Shown here: positions 23,719-36,598 of the stretch, piece after piece
Layout: every line of letters starts with the position of its first letter
Numbering within the stretch: position 1 is the first letter of the stretch
Assembly (NCBI RefSeq): GCF_031877795.1
Contig: NC_133948.1
Span: 14,586,948-14,650,947, forward strand
Source of the DNA: Strix aluco
Lineage: Eukaryota > Chordata > Aves > Strigiformes > Strigidae
Direction: 5' to 3'
Length of the DNA: 64,000 bases
Made by a program: the position numbers and the translations under genes
Notes under the pieces: model-generated
Database searches by the model: none
What the model was told of the DNA's origin: nothing
Seen by the model: only the letters and a program-made list of their open reading frames with translations

Positions 23719-26700
23719 AATTCTTCCTACACTCATGTTATCCAATAGATGGAGGCTAAGACTCCCATTACCACAGATCCTACCCTAAGTGGTGGAAACC
23801 ACCGAACTGAAACGGACAAGTACTCTGGCTTGCACAGAAATTATCATTCTGATACATATATACCTGAGATAAAATCATCAATTATTTATTCAGCAGCTGA
23901 CAAAGGCTAACAACATCTGCTCTGTAATTTCACACTGGCATGACCATTTTTGGCTCAGTGATCTGTGGTGTTACCTGCACAGCACCACCTAGGAAGTGCA
24001 TCCACAGTGCACGGAAATGTTTATGTATAAACTGCTCATTCCAGCTAAAAGAGTGCTCAGGCTGTAGAAGTTGCTACAATAACTCATATCCACAATAGGG
24101 TACTTTAAAACGTGTCATCTGCCAAATACGTTTTCTGACAGAAAGTGATTGCTGATATGATACTAGATAATTTCTGTATGAATGGAGTTAAGCATGGTTT
24201 GTAAGAGACCAGGACAGCAGTATTTCAAGAAACAGACAACAGATTAGAGACAAGTGACAAGGCTGATCTCTGCAGCTGCAATTAACTGTCTTCCCTTCAG
24301 TCTCTCCTGCACAGTTCTAAGAAGGGCTACGTTTTCCTCCTGCTGATGAAGGTTGATTAGCAGTCAGGTGGGGAGAGGCTCTGGGGAGGGCATGACGCAT
24401 TAATTAAATCACTTCTACCAGCTAAGTGATGACACTTTGATTTATAGCAGAGCTCATTCAGCTAGACACTGGCATTTCCTGGGCACCAAGATGAGGAAAA
24501 GCCAAGCTGGGAAGCAGGTAGGGCAAGAGGGGATGTGCACATAAAGGAATAGGAATAAACTATGAGGTAAATACCTGCAGCTGATAGAGAGTATTTTCGA
24601 AACAGTGCTTGCAGGAGCAGTAGGAATGACCACAAAACATGAGCTAAAAACTATTTAATCCACGTTGCTTATACAGAGATTATTTAATTTTGTCTGCATC
24701 TATAAGAAAAGCTGCTTTAGAATAGAGTCATGTAAAAGCCTTTCAAATTAAATATAATATAAATTATTTCATAAGGCACATTTCAACCTGACACACTCAG
24801 TTTGTGACTATAGACATAAGTCAGTGCTATCTTCAGGCACAACAGCAGCATTCTCAGAAAGGGAAGGTAGAGATCTCCAGAAGGCAGAGCAGGACAGCAA
24901 TCCAGGGCTCAGTTTTAGATGCTATGCCCCAGCCCACTCCTGCTGCATCATCTGACAAGACTGACATCTCCTAAACACTGTGTTTCAATTTCTCCCTCTG
25001 CCAAAGGGCGATAATGTTATTTCACCAACCTTTGTAAAGGGTTACCTTTATCCAACTTTATCTATTTTGTTTAGGATTTTGACATTTGAAAAGGCTAACT
25101 TAAACAGTCTTCCCATTAGACAGCTTCTCTTTTGGTAGTAAGTCTACATATTCTTCCTTGTGAACTCTGTGGTCAAAATCACAAACCTATGCAAGGGAGA
25201 AAATACTTCCACACCCTGGAATCTGAAATAGGTCAAAGCATGATTATCATTACAATAGTATTTCACTCCCTATTCTGAGTCAACCATGCTTTGGTAATTC
25301 TTGGATTACTTTTTTCTTTGAAAGCCTAAAGCAAGTATTTTAGAACACTTCTGGTCTAAAACATTCCACTTACTGTACAGGCCAGCGGTATTTTTTTGTA
25401 AGACATATCTTCATTTTTGAACACAAAGGAGGTTTATTTGCTCACAACATTGCGTGAGCTGAACATTTTTTTTTTTTTTATAAAAGCCCTTTAAAATATA
25501 TGCAAATTTTTAGCAAGAATCATTTTGGACCTCTTAAACTACACCAGGCTCAGTCTAGTTTCATACATGACGAGGCAACATTTAAGGAAAATGTCATACA
25601 ATAAGGTTGATTCAGAGAATGTATTCCTCTTAGTCAATACTACTATCCTTCTAGTTAGCCTGTTATGCTACAGCAGTCCTGTTTGAAACCACATCATGCT
25701 AGCTGCTTGTAAGAAGATTTAATAAAAAGAGAATTCTTATTCTCTAACCTTTCAGTAACAAACAAAATAAATCCACAAACAAACCACCTCTACTGATACG
25801 GCTTCCCTAGCAATGACCAGTAGCAAAATATCTGCTCTTGTAAATTCACATTCCAATCAGTAAAAGATCTCATGAGATCTTGCCATGCTTGGCACATGCA
25901 TCATGTACATTTGTTTTATCTCATTAACTTTGCTTATCTAAATTATATTTCTTCTTTCAGCTCAAAGCCTTGCTATATCTTCTATAAACAATTTTCACCT
26001 CTCTCAATGCTTCATCTCCTTTATAGGTGTGATTACTGTTACACTTGATAATATCTTGAACTTCCCTAGCATACCCCCTAGGACCTCCAAGTGCTGTATC
26101 GCTAATTTATTGTGAGAGTCAGATATGAGAAACCCTCTCCAGAAGCAGCAGCAACACAGAAATTTGGGTCATAAAGGTACTCTCTGTAGCAGACCTATAC
26201 ATAGATCAGTGTTTAACCAATATAATTTGTCCTTGTTAATGTTGTATAATGTATTTGGATTCTTTTGCATCATCAGCTCTTAATAACAAAAGACTTTATT
26301 TAACACTGAATTTGGTAGGCAGCTAGGTGGGGGTGGGGAAAAAAGCTAGCTTGCTTTTAAATAGATCCACATGCATCTCCTTTTCATCATTAGAATAAAT
26401 TTCCAGAGAGGTGAACAGAGGTTTAGCTGCATGACTCTCATTAATGTTAACTTTATTTCAGTAATGAGTGAAAGTATAATCACTGGAGCTAATATAATCA
26501 GAGCGCTGAGACAAAAGTCTGCTGCTGTAAATACTGCTGAAGAAGATGACGTTAACAATACCAATAGGTAAGGGAAAAATAGGTGTCAGTAGCAAAATGA
26601 CACAGTGAGGGTAAAGACCTTTCCTTTAGGTATAGTAGTAAAACTTAAAACTGACAGGAACTGTTGCACTGATGTGAATGCACTGACACTGGTCAGAGGA

Positions 26701-29700
26701 CTGTCGGGCAAGATACTGAGCATGTCAGTACTCAGCTTTGCGAGCTGCTAGCAAAAACTGAGGAAGCAGTGGGCTAACCGTCCTGTGCCCTTAAAAGCCA
26801 GATAGGAAAGATAAGGAGGATTAAAGTAGTAGCAAAAAAGTAATGTTGAGATAAAAGAAAACAGCACGTGTATAAAATCAAAACCTATTGGTGACAGCTC
26901 CAGAAGACAATCCCAGTAATATATTGCACAAGAAAGACCTTATATAATGAAAAGCATGAGAGCCATCATGCCATTGCACTCCATTATTTAGCTAATAGAA
27001 CGATCTGAACAGAACAAGGCTGGGAAGAATTTTATAGTAATTAGCAAACCTGTTAGTGCCCATTTTTCTTCTGCACAACACACGAACAAAAGAAAAGCAG
27101 ACACAGCTATTAAGTGAATCTGACAGGAAGACAGACAATGAGTTGGGTACCTCTGCAGAAATAAAAATAATACTTACATTTTTTATTACAAAACCAGTAT
27201 ACAAGGATTTTTAGCTTTGCACTAAAAAATACACTGCAATACTCTACTAAATATATAGCACATAATCATCCACATCCATGTACTACTAGTAGAGGAGGAA
27301 CAGAGGAAACATAATATATACATCCACTCCATATAATTCTTGCAACATTCAGTACCTCCATAAGCAGCTCAGTATAAATTTATCCAGATACCATAAACAC
27401 GGGGTTTTTTAAATCATGTGGAACTGATCCACTGCAAGCTGTTTGTACCGAATCCATGATTTTAACCTTATAGCTACAAATGAAGTGTATTTATAATGAC
27501 ATGAACAAGATGTGCCCTTTTCACTTGATTTCAGTATCTTACTGACCCTTTGAAGACTGGAGCAGAATTGCTCTGAAATTGCTGATGCTCAGCAGCAAAT
27601 CTAGGTGCTAAACCCTCTCACTTTTTGGATTAAGACAAAGCATATTTGGTTTTCCCATCCTGGCTTGCTGCATTGTCCTAGTCATTGTTATTGCAGATAC
27701 CCAACCATAGCAAGAAGAGCCCTGATCAATATGTCTTTGTTGTGTAGACCTGAATTAACTACATCTCACTTTCCTTTGACAGCGACACAGATCACATGCA
27801 GCTGCTGCTTCCACTATAAGAAACAAGAATTCTGGAAAGCATATTCATTATCTGGCTGTTAAAAGCAGCGGAGCATGCAAGCCTCACCCTGCCTGGGTTA
27901 CCTGAGAAATCAACATCTCCGTTTGATTAAGTGACTGCCAACTAGTCACCTTCTCACTCTAACCTTGATGCGGGAGGACTGTGACAAGTGCATATAGTGT
28001 AACATCACAAAATGTTTCACTGATGCTCACAAATAGATAGCTTAATTTGTTTTAATAGCCTGGTTCCTTGCAGCATTTCCACTGCAAACTCTGGTTTTGA
28101 GGGCAGAATATATCAGCTCTTTATAGGAAACCTACCTGAAAGCCAGCTGGCAGAAAGCCAGGGAGAATCCTGATGAGGTCCAAAGCTCTCAGTCTTTACC
28201 CAATTTACAGCACTTAATAATTTCCAAAGGAATTCCAACCTCTAGCACCACCATTTTTTTAGTTGTAGGACTCAGGATCAGAAAAATTGACTTTATAAAA
28301 TCACAGCTCCTTAACAGATCTTCTGTAGCTGAGTATCACTTCTGTACCAAAAAAAACCCTGGATGAATTTCCATTTTATATACAGAAGCAACTAACTCCT
28401 TATAGGGTGAAGTTTGATTTTTATTTCACTCACCTTGCAGAAATAAGAGGGCTGTCAGTTGCCAACTCCCACAATGTTTTTACGGGTCTCATGTTTGTTG
28501 CTTTTTTCCCAGTTGCAGCTGCTTAGTAAGGTGGCCACACAGAAACCTCAGTTTTTACACAAGAAAGAAAAATGAAAGCTCTACAGTTGTGGAGAGGAAC
28601 TCAGAACTTTGAAACTTCATTCACATTCAAACGTCCATCTTCAGATGATAGACAAGCACAGTTCTCACTTATTTTTAAATTTTTTATGGTGTTAGGAGTG
28701 GTCCTGGCTTGTGATTGCTGAACACTTAGAGTTAGAACTCTCGACACTCAACACCGCTGCTTCGGTTCATGTATCACCAGTAAATCACCTCACTTCCAGC
28801 TGCAAAGCTTTTATAAATAGGAATATGCATGATGCAGATAGAACCCATCTTGAATTTACAAACTAGCAGGACAGGAAAAAAGCATGTTGAACACTGAGAA
28901 CTAGTCTTCCCAGGTGTCACTAACCAAGGCAGGGATCATTGTTTACATATTTTTTTTAGAATCACTTTTCAGCATAGGGCTGGGCTTCCATACAGTGAGA
29001 TGAAGGTTCATGAGCACAACTCATCCGGGCTCATTTTGAGAAAATAACAAAAATTTAAGTAACTACTCAAAAAAAAGTTTAACTGATGTTGGTACTATTT
29101 GGGCATTACAACAAATTCTAAATATAAACTTTTCACAGTGAAAGACTGAGATCAGACAGCATGTACACCTTTCTTCTTTGTAAGTCATACTTCTGCAAGC
29201 AAGCCTCACCTGCTGTTGGCAGCAAGCTATCATAATCAGGATAAATGCTTTCTTTGGCAACCTAGAGGTTTTCAGTAACTTTCAAATAAATTTAGAACCC
29301 TTGTTGCTGAAAAAGGAAATGTATGCTTATCAAAGCAAAACCCATACATTTGAGATGCATTTGCCTAGTGGGATCCAGGCCCAAGATCTGAGTTCTTAGG
29401 GACAAATGCTACATAAATGGGAAAATTCACTCTGCTTTCTAGCCCAGCTGACAGCACAGGTGCCAACAGACACTAGTTTTCTCTCATGAAAACTTTGGAT
29501 GGGTGTGCCTTTGCAACCATGATAGCATGAAATTTTGTACAAATCCTCAAAGCAAAAGTGGACAGAGACACTGGAAAACTACAGCTAGTACCAGATTAAA
29601 GTGGGAGTGGAAAGAAATTGAGAGGGGAGAAAAGAGTAGAGACATGCCCTCTTATCTGAAAACCAAGGGGGAGTGTTACACTACCTCTCCCTACTTAGAA

Positions 29701-29775
29701 AAGGAACGCAGTGACTATAGCTGAGACAGATCTGGTAATCATCAATTTGTGGTGAGAAGGACAGCACTGAGACTG
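23719..29775. other. Intergenic sequence, no gene recognised
   Basis: About 6 kb of AT-rich unique-looking sequence between two CR1 copies. No exon with credible splice sites or homology was recognised on either strand, and no long simple repeat. Short blocks such as 24380-24500 contain homeodomain-type TAATTAA cores and could be conserved noncoding elements, but that needs alignment. Confidence 0.6.
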
Positions 29776-30186
29776 AGACTTCTGGAGCACAAGTCTTATG
29801 AGGAGCAGCTGAGGGAACTGGGAAAAAAAGGAGGCTGAGGGAAGACCTTATCCTTCTCTACAACTGCCTGAAAGGAGATTATAGGGAGGTGGGAGCTGCT
29901 CTCTTCTTCTAAGTAACAAGAGACAGGACAAGAAATGGCCTCAAGTTGCAGAAGGGGAGGTTTAGATTGGATATTAGGAAAAATTTCTTCCCCATAAGCA
30001 TTACCAAGCACTGGAACAGGCTGCCCAGGGAAGTGTTTGAGTCACCACCCCTGGGGGTATTTAAAAGACATGTAGATGTTGTGCTTAGGGACATGGTTTA
30101 GTGGTGGACTTGTCAGTGTTAGGTTTATGGTTGGGCCTGATGATTTTAAAGGTCTTTTCCAACCTAAATGATTCTATGATCTTATG
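29776..30186 (+). mobile_element. CR1 LINE, 5'-truncated 3' end
   Basis: A CR1 copy of about 410 bp in plus orientation. It begins in the C-terminal part of ORF2 (segment like CTGGAGCACAAGTCTTATGA) and continues through landmarks for the terminal ORF2 motif and the 3' UTR (GGTCTTTTCCAACCTAAATG) to the octamer-like end GATTCTATGATCTTATGA. Stops and frameshifts break the reading frame. It belongs to a different, more diverged subfamily than the copy at 23.1 kb, judging by the different 3' UTR wording. Confidence 0.9.
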
Positions 30187-30659
30187 AGATCCAAGGCAAA
30201 GCAGGGGAAGGAGAAAAGATATAGGGGCTTGAGGAGAGGAAAGGGGGGGTGAAGAGAGAGAAACCAGAGCAGTCAGTGAGCTGAGAGAAGAAAAATGAAA
30301 GCAGGTTTAAGGGTGGCGGAGGTTAAAAAGCAGAACCACAGCTCCCTGCGGTGAGAGGCTGGGAAAAGGAGAAGGAAAACAGGGCTCCGGGGGGCTGAAC
30401 CCTTCCGTGTCCCCCGGGCATGGGGGTGGCTGTGGCCTCGGCCCACACCCCCCACAGCAAGCAGCCAGTCTCTGCGTACCGGGGACACAACAGTGCAGGA
30501 GTGAGGTTAAGACTTAAATGCACATTAAAACACGGCCTTGTGTATGTTTGTTTTAACAAAAAAACCCAAAACCCCAACCCAAAAACCTGCAGCAGGCTCG
30601 TTCAGCTGTAATCAGGGGAAGCTTCTAAGCGAGTGTAAACAAAACTACTGCTGAAACAA
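30187..30659. other. Spacer between CR1 and CpG island
   Basis: A purine-rich segment (AGGAGAGGAAAGGGGGGGTG and similar) grades into GC-richer sequence ahead of the orphan CpG island. Short open frames occur on both strands, as expected in GC-rich DNA. No gene is recognised. Confidence 0.5.
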
Positions 30660-31420
30660 AGCAACACCTTGGCGTCAACTGGCGTTAGAGCAGTGCCGGA
30701 GCGCCCCGCCATGAGACCCCAGCTGCCGAAACGCCGCCTCACCTCCTTCTTCCCGGTCAGAGTCTCCACCGAGGAGCTGCCGGGCAGCGGGGAGAGGACG
30801 CTCCCGCCGAAGAAGGCCGTGGCCTGGACACGGTTATGGAGCTCTGTCAACGGCAGGAAACCAGCCTGAGAGCCACGATGCTCCGTCCTGTCCCAGGGCC
30901 TCGTCCTGGGGCCCGGTTCTTTACCACAGCAGCCACCTCAGCCCAGGGTTCCCCTCGCCCCGGGCTGGGCCGGTAATTGGGCCGGGGGGGGGGGGCGAGC
31001 GTGAGGGGAAAAGGGCGGGAAAGGAGGCTGAGGGGAGGCAGCAGTGGGACTTACCCTGCGCCAGCCCTCCCCAGCGAGCCTCGGCCCTGGAAAAGCCACG
31101 GCCTCGACGGCAGAGCCCGCCCTTCGCACCTCCCGAGCCCGGCTCGGAGGGAGGAGCCTTTCCCACCGCGCTGTCAGAGCGCCGCTCCCCTGGGGCGTGA
31201 GGAGAGCCGCCATGGCAGAGCAGCGCTCAGCAGCAGCCGGACAAATCGCTCCGATTTCTCCCCCTGCTGTGAGGGCCAGGGTTGTATTATTATTATCATC
31301 ACTATTATTTTTAGTACAATAGCGGTCAACCAGGTTACCCTGGCACCGTGGCTATTTTCCCACATTAGCACCCCTAACTGCCCAACAGGTTGAAAACCCA
31401 GGCAGCCCTCAAAGGTAAGT
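30660..31420. promoter_or_regulatory. Orphan CpG island, candidate bidirectional promoter
   Basis: About 0.75 kb of CpG-dense, GC-rich sequence stands out from AT-rich flanks, with typically five or more CpGs per 60 bases in the core. It lies beyond the SPRING1 3' end and is far from the SPRING1/RNFT2 promoter. CpG islands of this kind usually mark promoters. Supporting details: a perfect donor motif AAAG/GTAAGT on the plus strand (GT at 31415-31416), a good donor AAGGAG/GTGAGG on the minus strand (GT at 30742-30741), and an ATG at 31212 in the optimal GCCGCCATGG context. That ATG opens only a 36-codon frame unless splicing extends it. The product, coding or noncoding, is unknown. A G12 run lies at 30984-30995. 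Confidence 0.6.
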
Positions 31421-34140
31421 TTATTTTTGTGGGTTTGGGTGCCAGGCCAAGGGTGCAGGGACAATTCCAGACAGTCACTCCAGACGTTTTCCTGGAGCAG
31501 TGTAATGACTCGTGTTCTGTACTTGTAGGTTTGCCTGCCTTTCGCCAAGTGAAACCCAGCTCTAAGGGCCATCTGCCAGCCCGGCTCCGCGGGGAGCAGA
31601 CCGGCTCTTCTCCAAGGGCTGTGGTAACCTCTGCTGGCTGATCCTCGCTGTTACACCGCCTCAGACACGCTGCTAGAAGTAAGCTGGTTAAGGCTGACAC
31701 AAGAAGTTGAACAAAGCCATCAGAAGAGGTATATTACATTTGTTTCTCATACTTTTGTATGCATTTGCTACCACAGAGGATTGGGGGGTTTTAATGTGCA
31801 TTTTTAAGGCATTAGCGATTTAGATAAATCAGGACCCTGTTCATCCATGTATGAACGTGTTTATTTCCTCAGACAGCACAACTTTTATTACTAAGCAGGT
31901 CTGTAAAGTGTAGTTTGAAAATAATCTACATTTTTCAGTTTGAAAATGCAGATACAGCACACCCAGTGTCATCTTACACAACTGAGGGATGCATTTTTAT
32001 GCATATGGTAGTGTCACTTAGTAGTAGTAGCTTAGGATGCTACTTTTTTAGGTGTTAAAATGAACATGTCACACCTGTGACATACTCAACCTTATCCCAC
32101 TTCTTCAAATGGTGATATTTCAAATCTGCATAGAACAGGTATTACTCACATCAACAGGTACATTAAAGGCTCCAGGTGAGGCCATGGTCAGAAGTTGTAG
32201 GAACCACAAATGTTGTCTTTTTGTTCTGAGGAGTTTAAAATCTAAACAGATTTTGTGCAGGGCAGGAACAGAATGCAGACAACTGACGTATGACTCCCAT
32301 TCACGTTGATTCCTATTAGCGTGCCTTACTCTGTAGGTGCATGCAGAGAGGCAGAAAACATATGGGAAAAATGAGAGCTGGATTTTAGTGGAAGCTTCCA
32401 TTAAATTGGCAAGAAATCAGGTGCTAGTCCTCATTTCAACCATTAACAGCAGAAACAGATTAATTGTAATCTCATCTATGGAAAACCTAACACTTGCCTC
32501 CCACTCCATTTGCAATTCTAGCTTGCGGTCTTCTATCCCCTTAATTGAAATACATACTAGAAAAGCTTCTACAAGGCAAGTTTTCCAGCCAGAATTAATT
32601 TCTTCATTTTCTCTACTCTGTAACTTTGTGTTATTTTACCATAGGCGAAACAGCAGACCACAGCAACAAACATGCTTCAGTCTGAAGGTATCCTGAGAAT
32701 TCTTGCTTAAGACCTGTACTTCTAATCTACTAGGAACCATGATTTCTAAGAAAAATCTGTGGCCACGTGACTGCCTCAAAAATGGAAAACATCATGTAGA
32801 CAATATGCATGTTGCTACAAGTCAGACCTTATTTGACCAAAAATAGTAGATAGAACTGTCTGTTTAATTAGACACGGATCAAAAAATGAAGAACTAAGTA
32901 CTTTGCCAACTTCAAAACCTGCAGGGAATGATGGAATTTTCCCCCCCCTCTGCATATAGTTAGTTGTTTGCCTCGGGTTGTAAAGAAATGCAGAGGGCTG
33001 TTATTAAAGCACCAATAATTTGCTGAACTCCATCTTTTGTGGAACTTGCTGAGTTAGAAAATTCCTTTTCACCTCCTCCCCCACCTCTCCTTGACTAGAA
33101 AAACTAAAGAACAAATATCACATTATGGGGCTAGGTAAAAGGATCTAGTGTGTTTGCAGTTTAAGTGACTAGCACAAGACAGAACAAATCCTAAAGCTTA
33201 AGCCTGTCCAGCTAAATGACAAGGGAAGTAGAAAAAAATTTACTTTTTAAAAGCATATCAGAACAACGACATATTTAGGATTTGCTGTGCTTTGTGCTTT
33301 AGATTCAGAAATTGACTCCTAATATAGCTTATTAGAAAGTTCTCCAAGCAATTAGAACCTGAGCACATGCAGGAGACAGAGTGAAGAATTGCCACTACAA
33401 TGAGTGAGATTCTGAGAATGCACAAACCACGATCCCAACTCATCAGCTGTTTAGTGTTGGCCTCAAGCCCGAAGTCTGCTTTTGCCTTTTCAGAACTCCA
33501 GCCCATCACAATAAGAATTTTTATCCAGTTCTCCATGTACCATCCCAATGGAGCAGTACAGCAGGTTCGTTCAAGGCCAATGGCTCAAGTTTAAAGTCAG
33601 CAAAGATGGCAGTTACTGCTTTGCCCTTCTGCCATAGATTAACATTTCCAGCTTGGTACAGCTAAATACTATACCTGTTCCTCACTAGATGACAGCTGCT
33701 ACCATTTTTCACTAGCATTAATATTCTTGTAAACTACAGAAATCAAGCAGTACACAACCCATTCAATTATCCCCAGCACTGACCTCAGTGCAGATAAGCA
33801 GAGCAGGTCGCTCCATCAAGTGCTCTCATTAAATCTGCTGCCAAACACAAGTCAACAACCTGAGTCTCACAGCTGACAAATAGAAAGGAGATGTCAGACA
33901 GGCACTGACAACCACAGAATCACCAGCCTTTTTTGCAAGAGGGATGGACATCACTTAAACCACACAGGAGTAGTACCAGGAAGCACAGATCTGACCTATC
34001 TTCACAACATGAAACAATCATTTGCATTCCTTTCCCTGCTCAACCCACTTTTGCAAAGGGCCAGATCTTTCTGTGCACCACTGAGAGGCATGCTCTTTTC
34101 TTGACTTGAAATGAAATAGATTTCCTGTTTGCCTCTACTT
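31421..34140. other. Intergenic sequence between orphan CpG island and SPRING1 3' side
   Basis: No exon recognised. The longest plus-strand frame (32337-32696, 119 codons) resembles no protein I know and lacks convincing splice sites. If the CpG island drives a rightward transcript, its later exons would lie here or antisense to SPRING1. Confidence 0.5.
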
Positions 34141-34147
34141 GCTTGCC

Positions 34148-36514
34148 TTTATTACATGCATGCAAGATAGTGTCTCTCTGCTCCACTGCATTTTTCAAAC
34201 TTGTATTTTGCTACAGTTGCCTTGTAGTTCAAGGAAAGACATGAGAACAGGTAGTATTTTGGAACACAGATAAATTTTTAATGATTTAACATACAGTATA
34301 GACACTAGTTGAACATCTTAACAACCAGGGAGGGAGGATGCAGTTTCCGTCCCACTGAATGGACCAAGGTCACAACGCACTTCTGATCACATCCTGTTTT
34401 TCTAGGAGAGAAAGGGGCCAGGAATTCCCACTAATGTTGTCCAAATTAGGTTGGTTCTTATGATTTCTTAATCAGTGCTTCAAGCGGTGCTATTGCCTGC
34501 TAAGGAATTAATACCAAGTTAAAAGCAAGAGCAAGCCATCAGTATCTTGATCTCATCAGTCATGGTGCAAAAACATAAAGTGCTGGAATATATCTCAGCA
34601 GGAATGATCATAGACCAACCTGATGGCCTTCCCTGAGGAAAACAGTTATGAAGTGCTGGAACAGGGGTGACGAATCTGTTTAACACTGAAAAGAAAAGTA
34701 ACCTCTGCTACCCTCTGAAGACGGCATTTCACACTGCATCTTTACACTGTGTCATGTCTGCTGCAGCAAGTTGCCATAGGATGGCAGCAGAGGGGAGACA
34801 AGATTTTCAGGTGGATAAACTACTAATGCTAAAGCTTTTAAGCTTTTGGAAAAACAAGATTTTCAAGAGAATCTGCTGATGGAACCATTATCTCACTTGA
34901 TGACTTCTGGGAAAGAAGAATGAAAACACTGCAAGTAGATTTTATCAGCTGGCTGGTAACACTACTTCTTGTTTATATCATATGTAATTGCAATAGCATT
35001 CTACAGATCTTTTGCACTAGGATACTCCACCACTGCGCTTGGGTTTTTTGTTGTTTGGTGGGGTTTTTTTAAAGCCTCTGTAGATTGTTTTATTTCAGTC
35101 AGGGAACAGGAAGTATCAGTTTAAACAAACATAATCAAAGTCAAAATCATGGAGCAAGTGGATGAGGTAAAAGCAAGAGAAATAAGGCTCTGCATATAGA
35201 AAAGAACTAGCGCTTGGACATCGTCCAGTGACTTGCAGGGGGAGTACAAATTTAGTCAGCATTTTACAGGTTCTCTACACATCTTTTCTGTGTTGTGGAG
35301 TCTTAAGAGGGAAACAGTTTAAATTGCAAATTTGAGACCTAGGAGAAATGGTGGGATAACCAGCCCTGTTCTAGTGCCATTCTGATCAGACCAAAATTCC
35401 AGAGTAGCAAGTACGTCAAACAGCAAATCAAAAACATCATGACATCTCGCAGGGAGCGAGAGGAACGGCGGGGAACTCATGCAACACAGTTGTCCTCAGA
35501 GGAGGGCTTGCGCCATGTTCCAACATTCCAATTACTTCATGCACAAGGACATCATTAAACTGAAATCCTAGAACAACTCCCCCCTTTTGCACAACCAGGA
35601 GTGAAGTACATTTGAATTACCAAGGCCTGAACAAGTTCAAGCAAATAAGTCTTCAGTGCTCCCTGTCAGAAAGTAGACTAGCAGAGCACTGTTTACAAGA
35701 CTCCTCTTCGAGGAAACTGTCGCAGAGTAACAAGAAAAGCGTTTACAGACAATAAACATCCCATCCTAGCCAGATCCCTGCTCTTCTTACATGCTATGGG
35801 ACTTTGACAGAATAACAACTCCATTGGAGTTCTGAATGCTTTAAACTCACTAAGCACTATAGTGATGAATCCAAATACAATTCCTTTAGACTAAGGAGGA
35901 AAAAAAACAACCAATTTTAGTCAGGATCTAAAACATCCTTTCTACCTGACATAACAAAACAGGGACTGAAAGGCATCAACAACTAGCTATGCAAAGCATC
36001 AATACTTTCAGCTAGTAATCCATATAAAATGAATAAATAATTCATAATTACATATGTAGTGTACACCATGCATGTCAAGAAGTGCTCCAGAGAGAGAAGC
36101 ATAACAGGCATGCTTTGCTCTCTAAAAGCAAAAATCCTCCAATTATTACTGTCACTCTGGAAAGCCTCTGGACTTCAGAGACACAATTGAACCTCCATGT
36201 ATAGCTGCAAAGCTACATTAGGTATTTTTCCTACTACATTTTATAGCCTAGATTGACTCCGTGCATCCTAAAATTTAGAGGAAGTACTCAAAGAATGTAC
36301 TAGTACTCTAAAGCAGGTGCATAACAAACTGAAGAAAGCAAGATTCAATCCCAGAGACTTTACATCCCTCACTTACGCTGTACACCTCTGGGCTTGTCCC
36401 CAGAAACAACATCAGCCATTTACACTGAGGCTCTTGTAAAGCAACAGCTGTTGTCTTGCTCTTTTAGATTCTAGTCTCCAGTTCCTTCCCTTTGTTGCTT
36501 ACATCATGCAGCTT
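34148..36514 (-). other. SPRING1: Probable SPRING1 3' UTR (extent uncertain)
   Basis: Sequence immediately downstream of the SPRING1 stop codon. Human C12orf49 is recalled as having a long 3' UTR, so several kilobases are plausible. Minus-strand AATAAA hexamers occur at 35093-35088 and 34153-34148, and an ATTAAA at about 34282-34277. None is followed by an obviously GU-rich element, so the true cleavage site is undetermined. No other gene is seen in this stretch. Confidence 0.35.
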
Positions 36515-36598
36515 TCAAACAGGCAGAAGCTCTGGGGGATATTCACCATAGCAGTATTTTGCAATTGGATCTCTATAGGTGTTTTCATGTTGCACACT
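36515..36598 (-). CDS. SPRING1: SPRING1 coding exon 5 and stop
   Basis: Encodes residues 179-205, from [10 protein letters not shown] to PPELLPV, then TGA at 36517-36515. Acceptor GACAG. The frame is too short to appear as an independent ORF and was identified by its match to the known C-terminus and by phase. Confidence 0.95.
   Translation of the reverse strand, partial: SVQHENTYRDPIAKYCYGEYPPELLPV

Noticed and set aside
30711..30869. 53-codon plus-strand ORF starting MRPQLPKRR in the orphan CpG island
   Set aside because: Good Kozak context, but short, low complexity and no homology; kept only as part of the CpG-island finding.
1..34140. Possible MAP1LC3B2-like or MED13L exons expected from human gene order
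   Set aside because: Looked for in the translated frames; no matching segment was seen, so neither is annotated.
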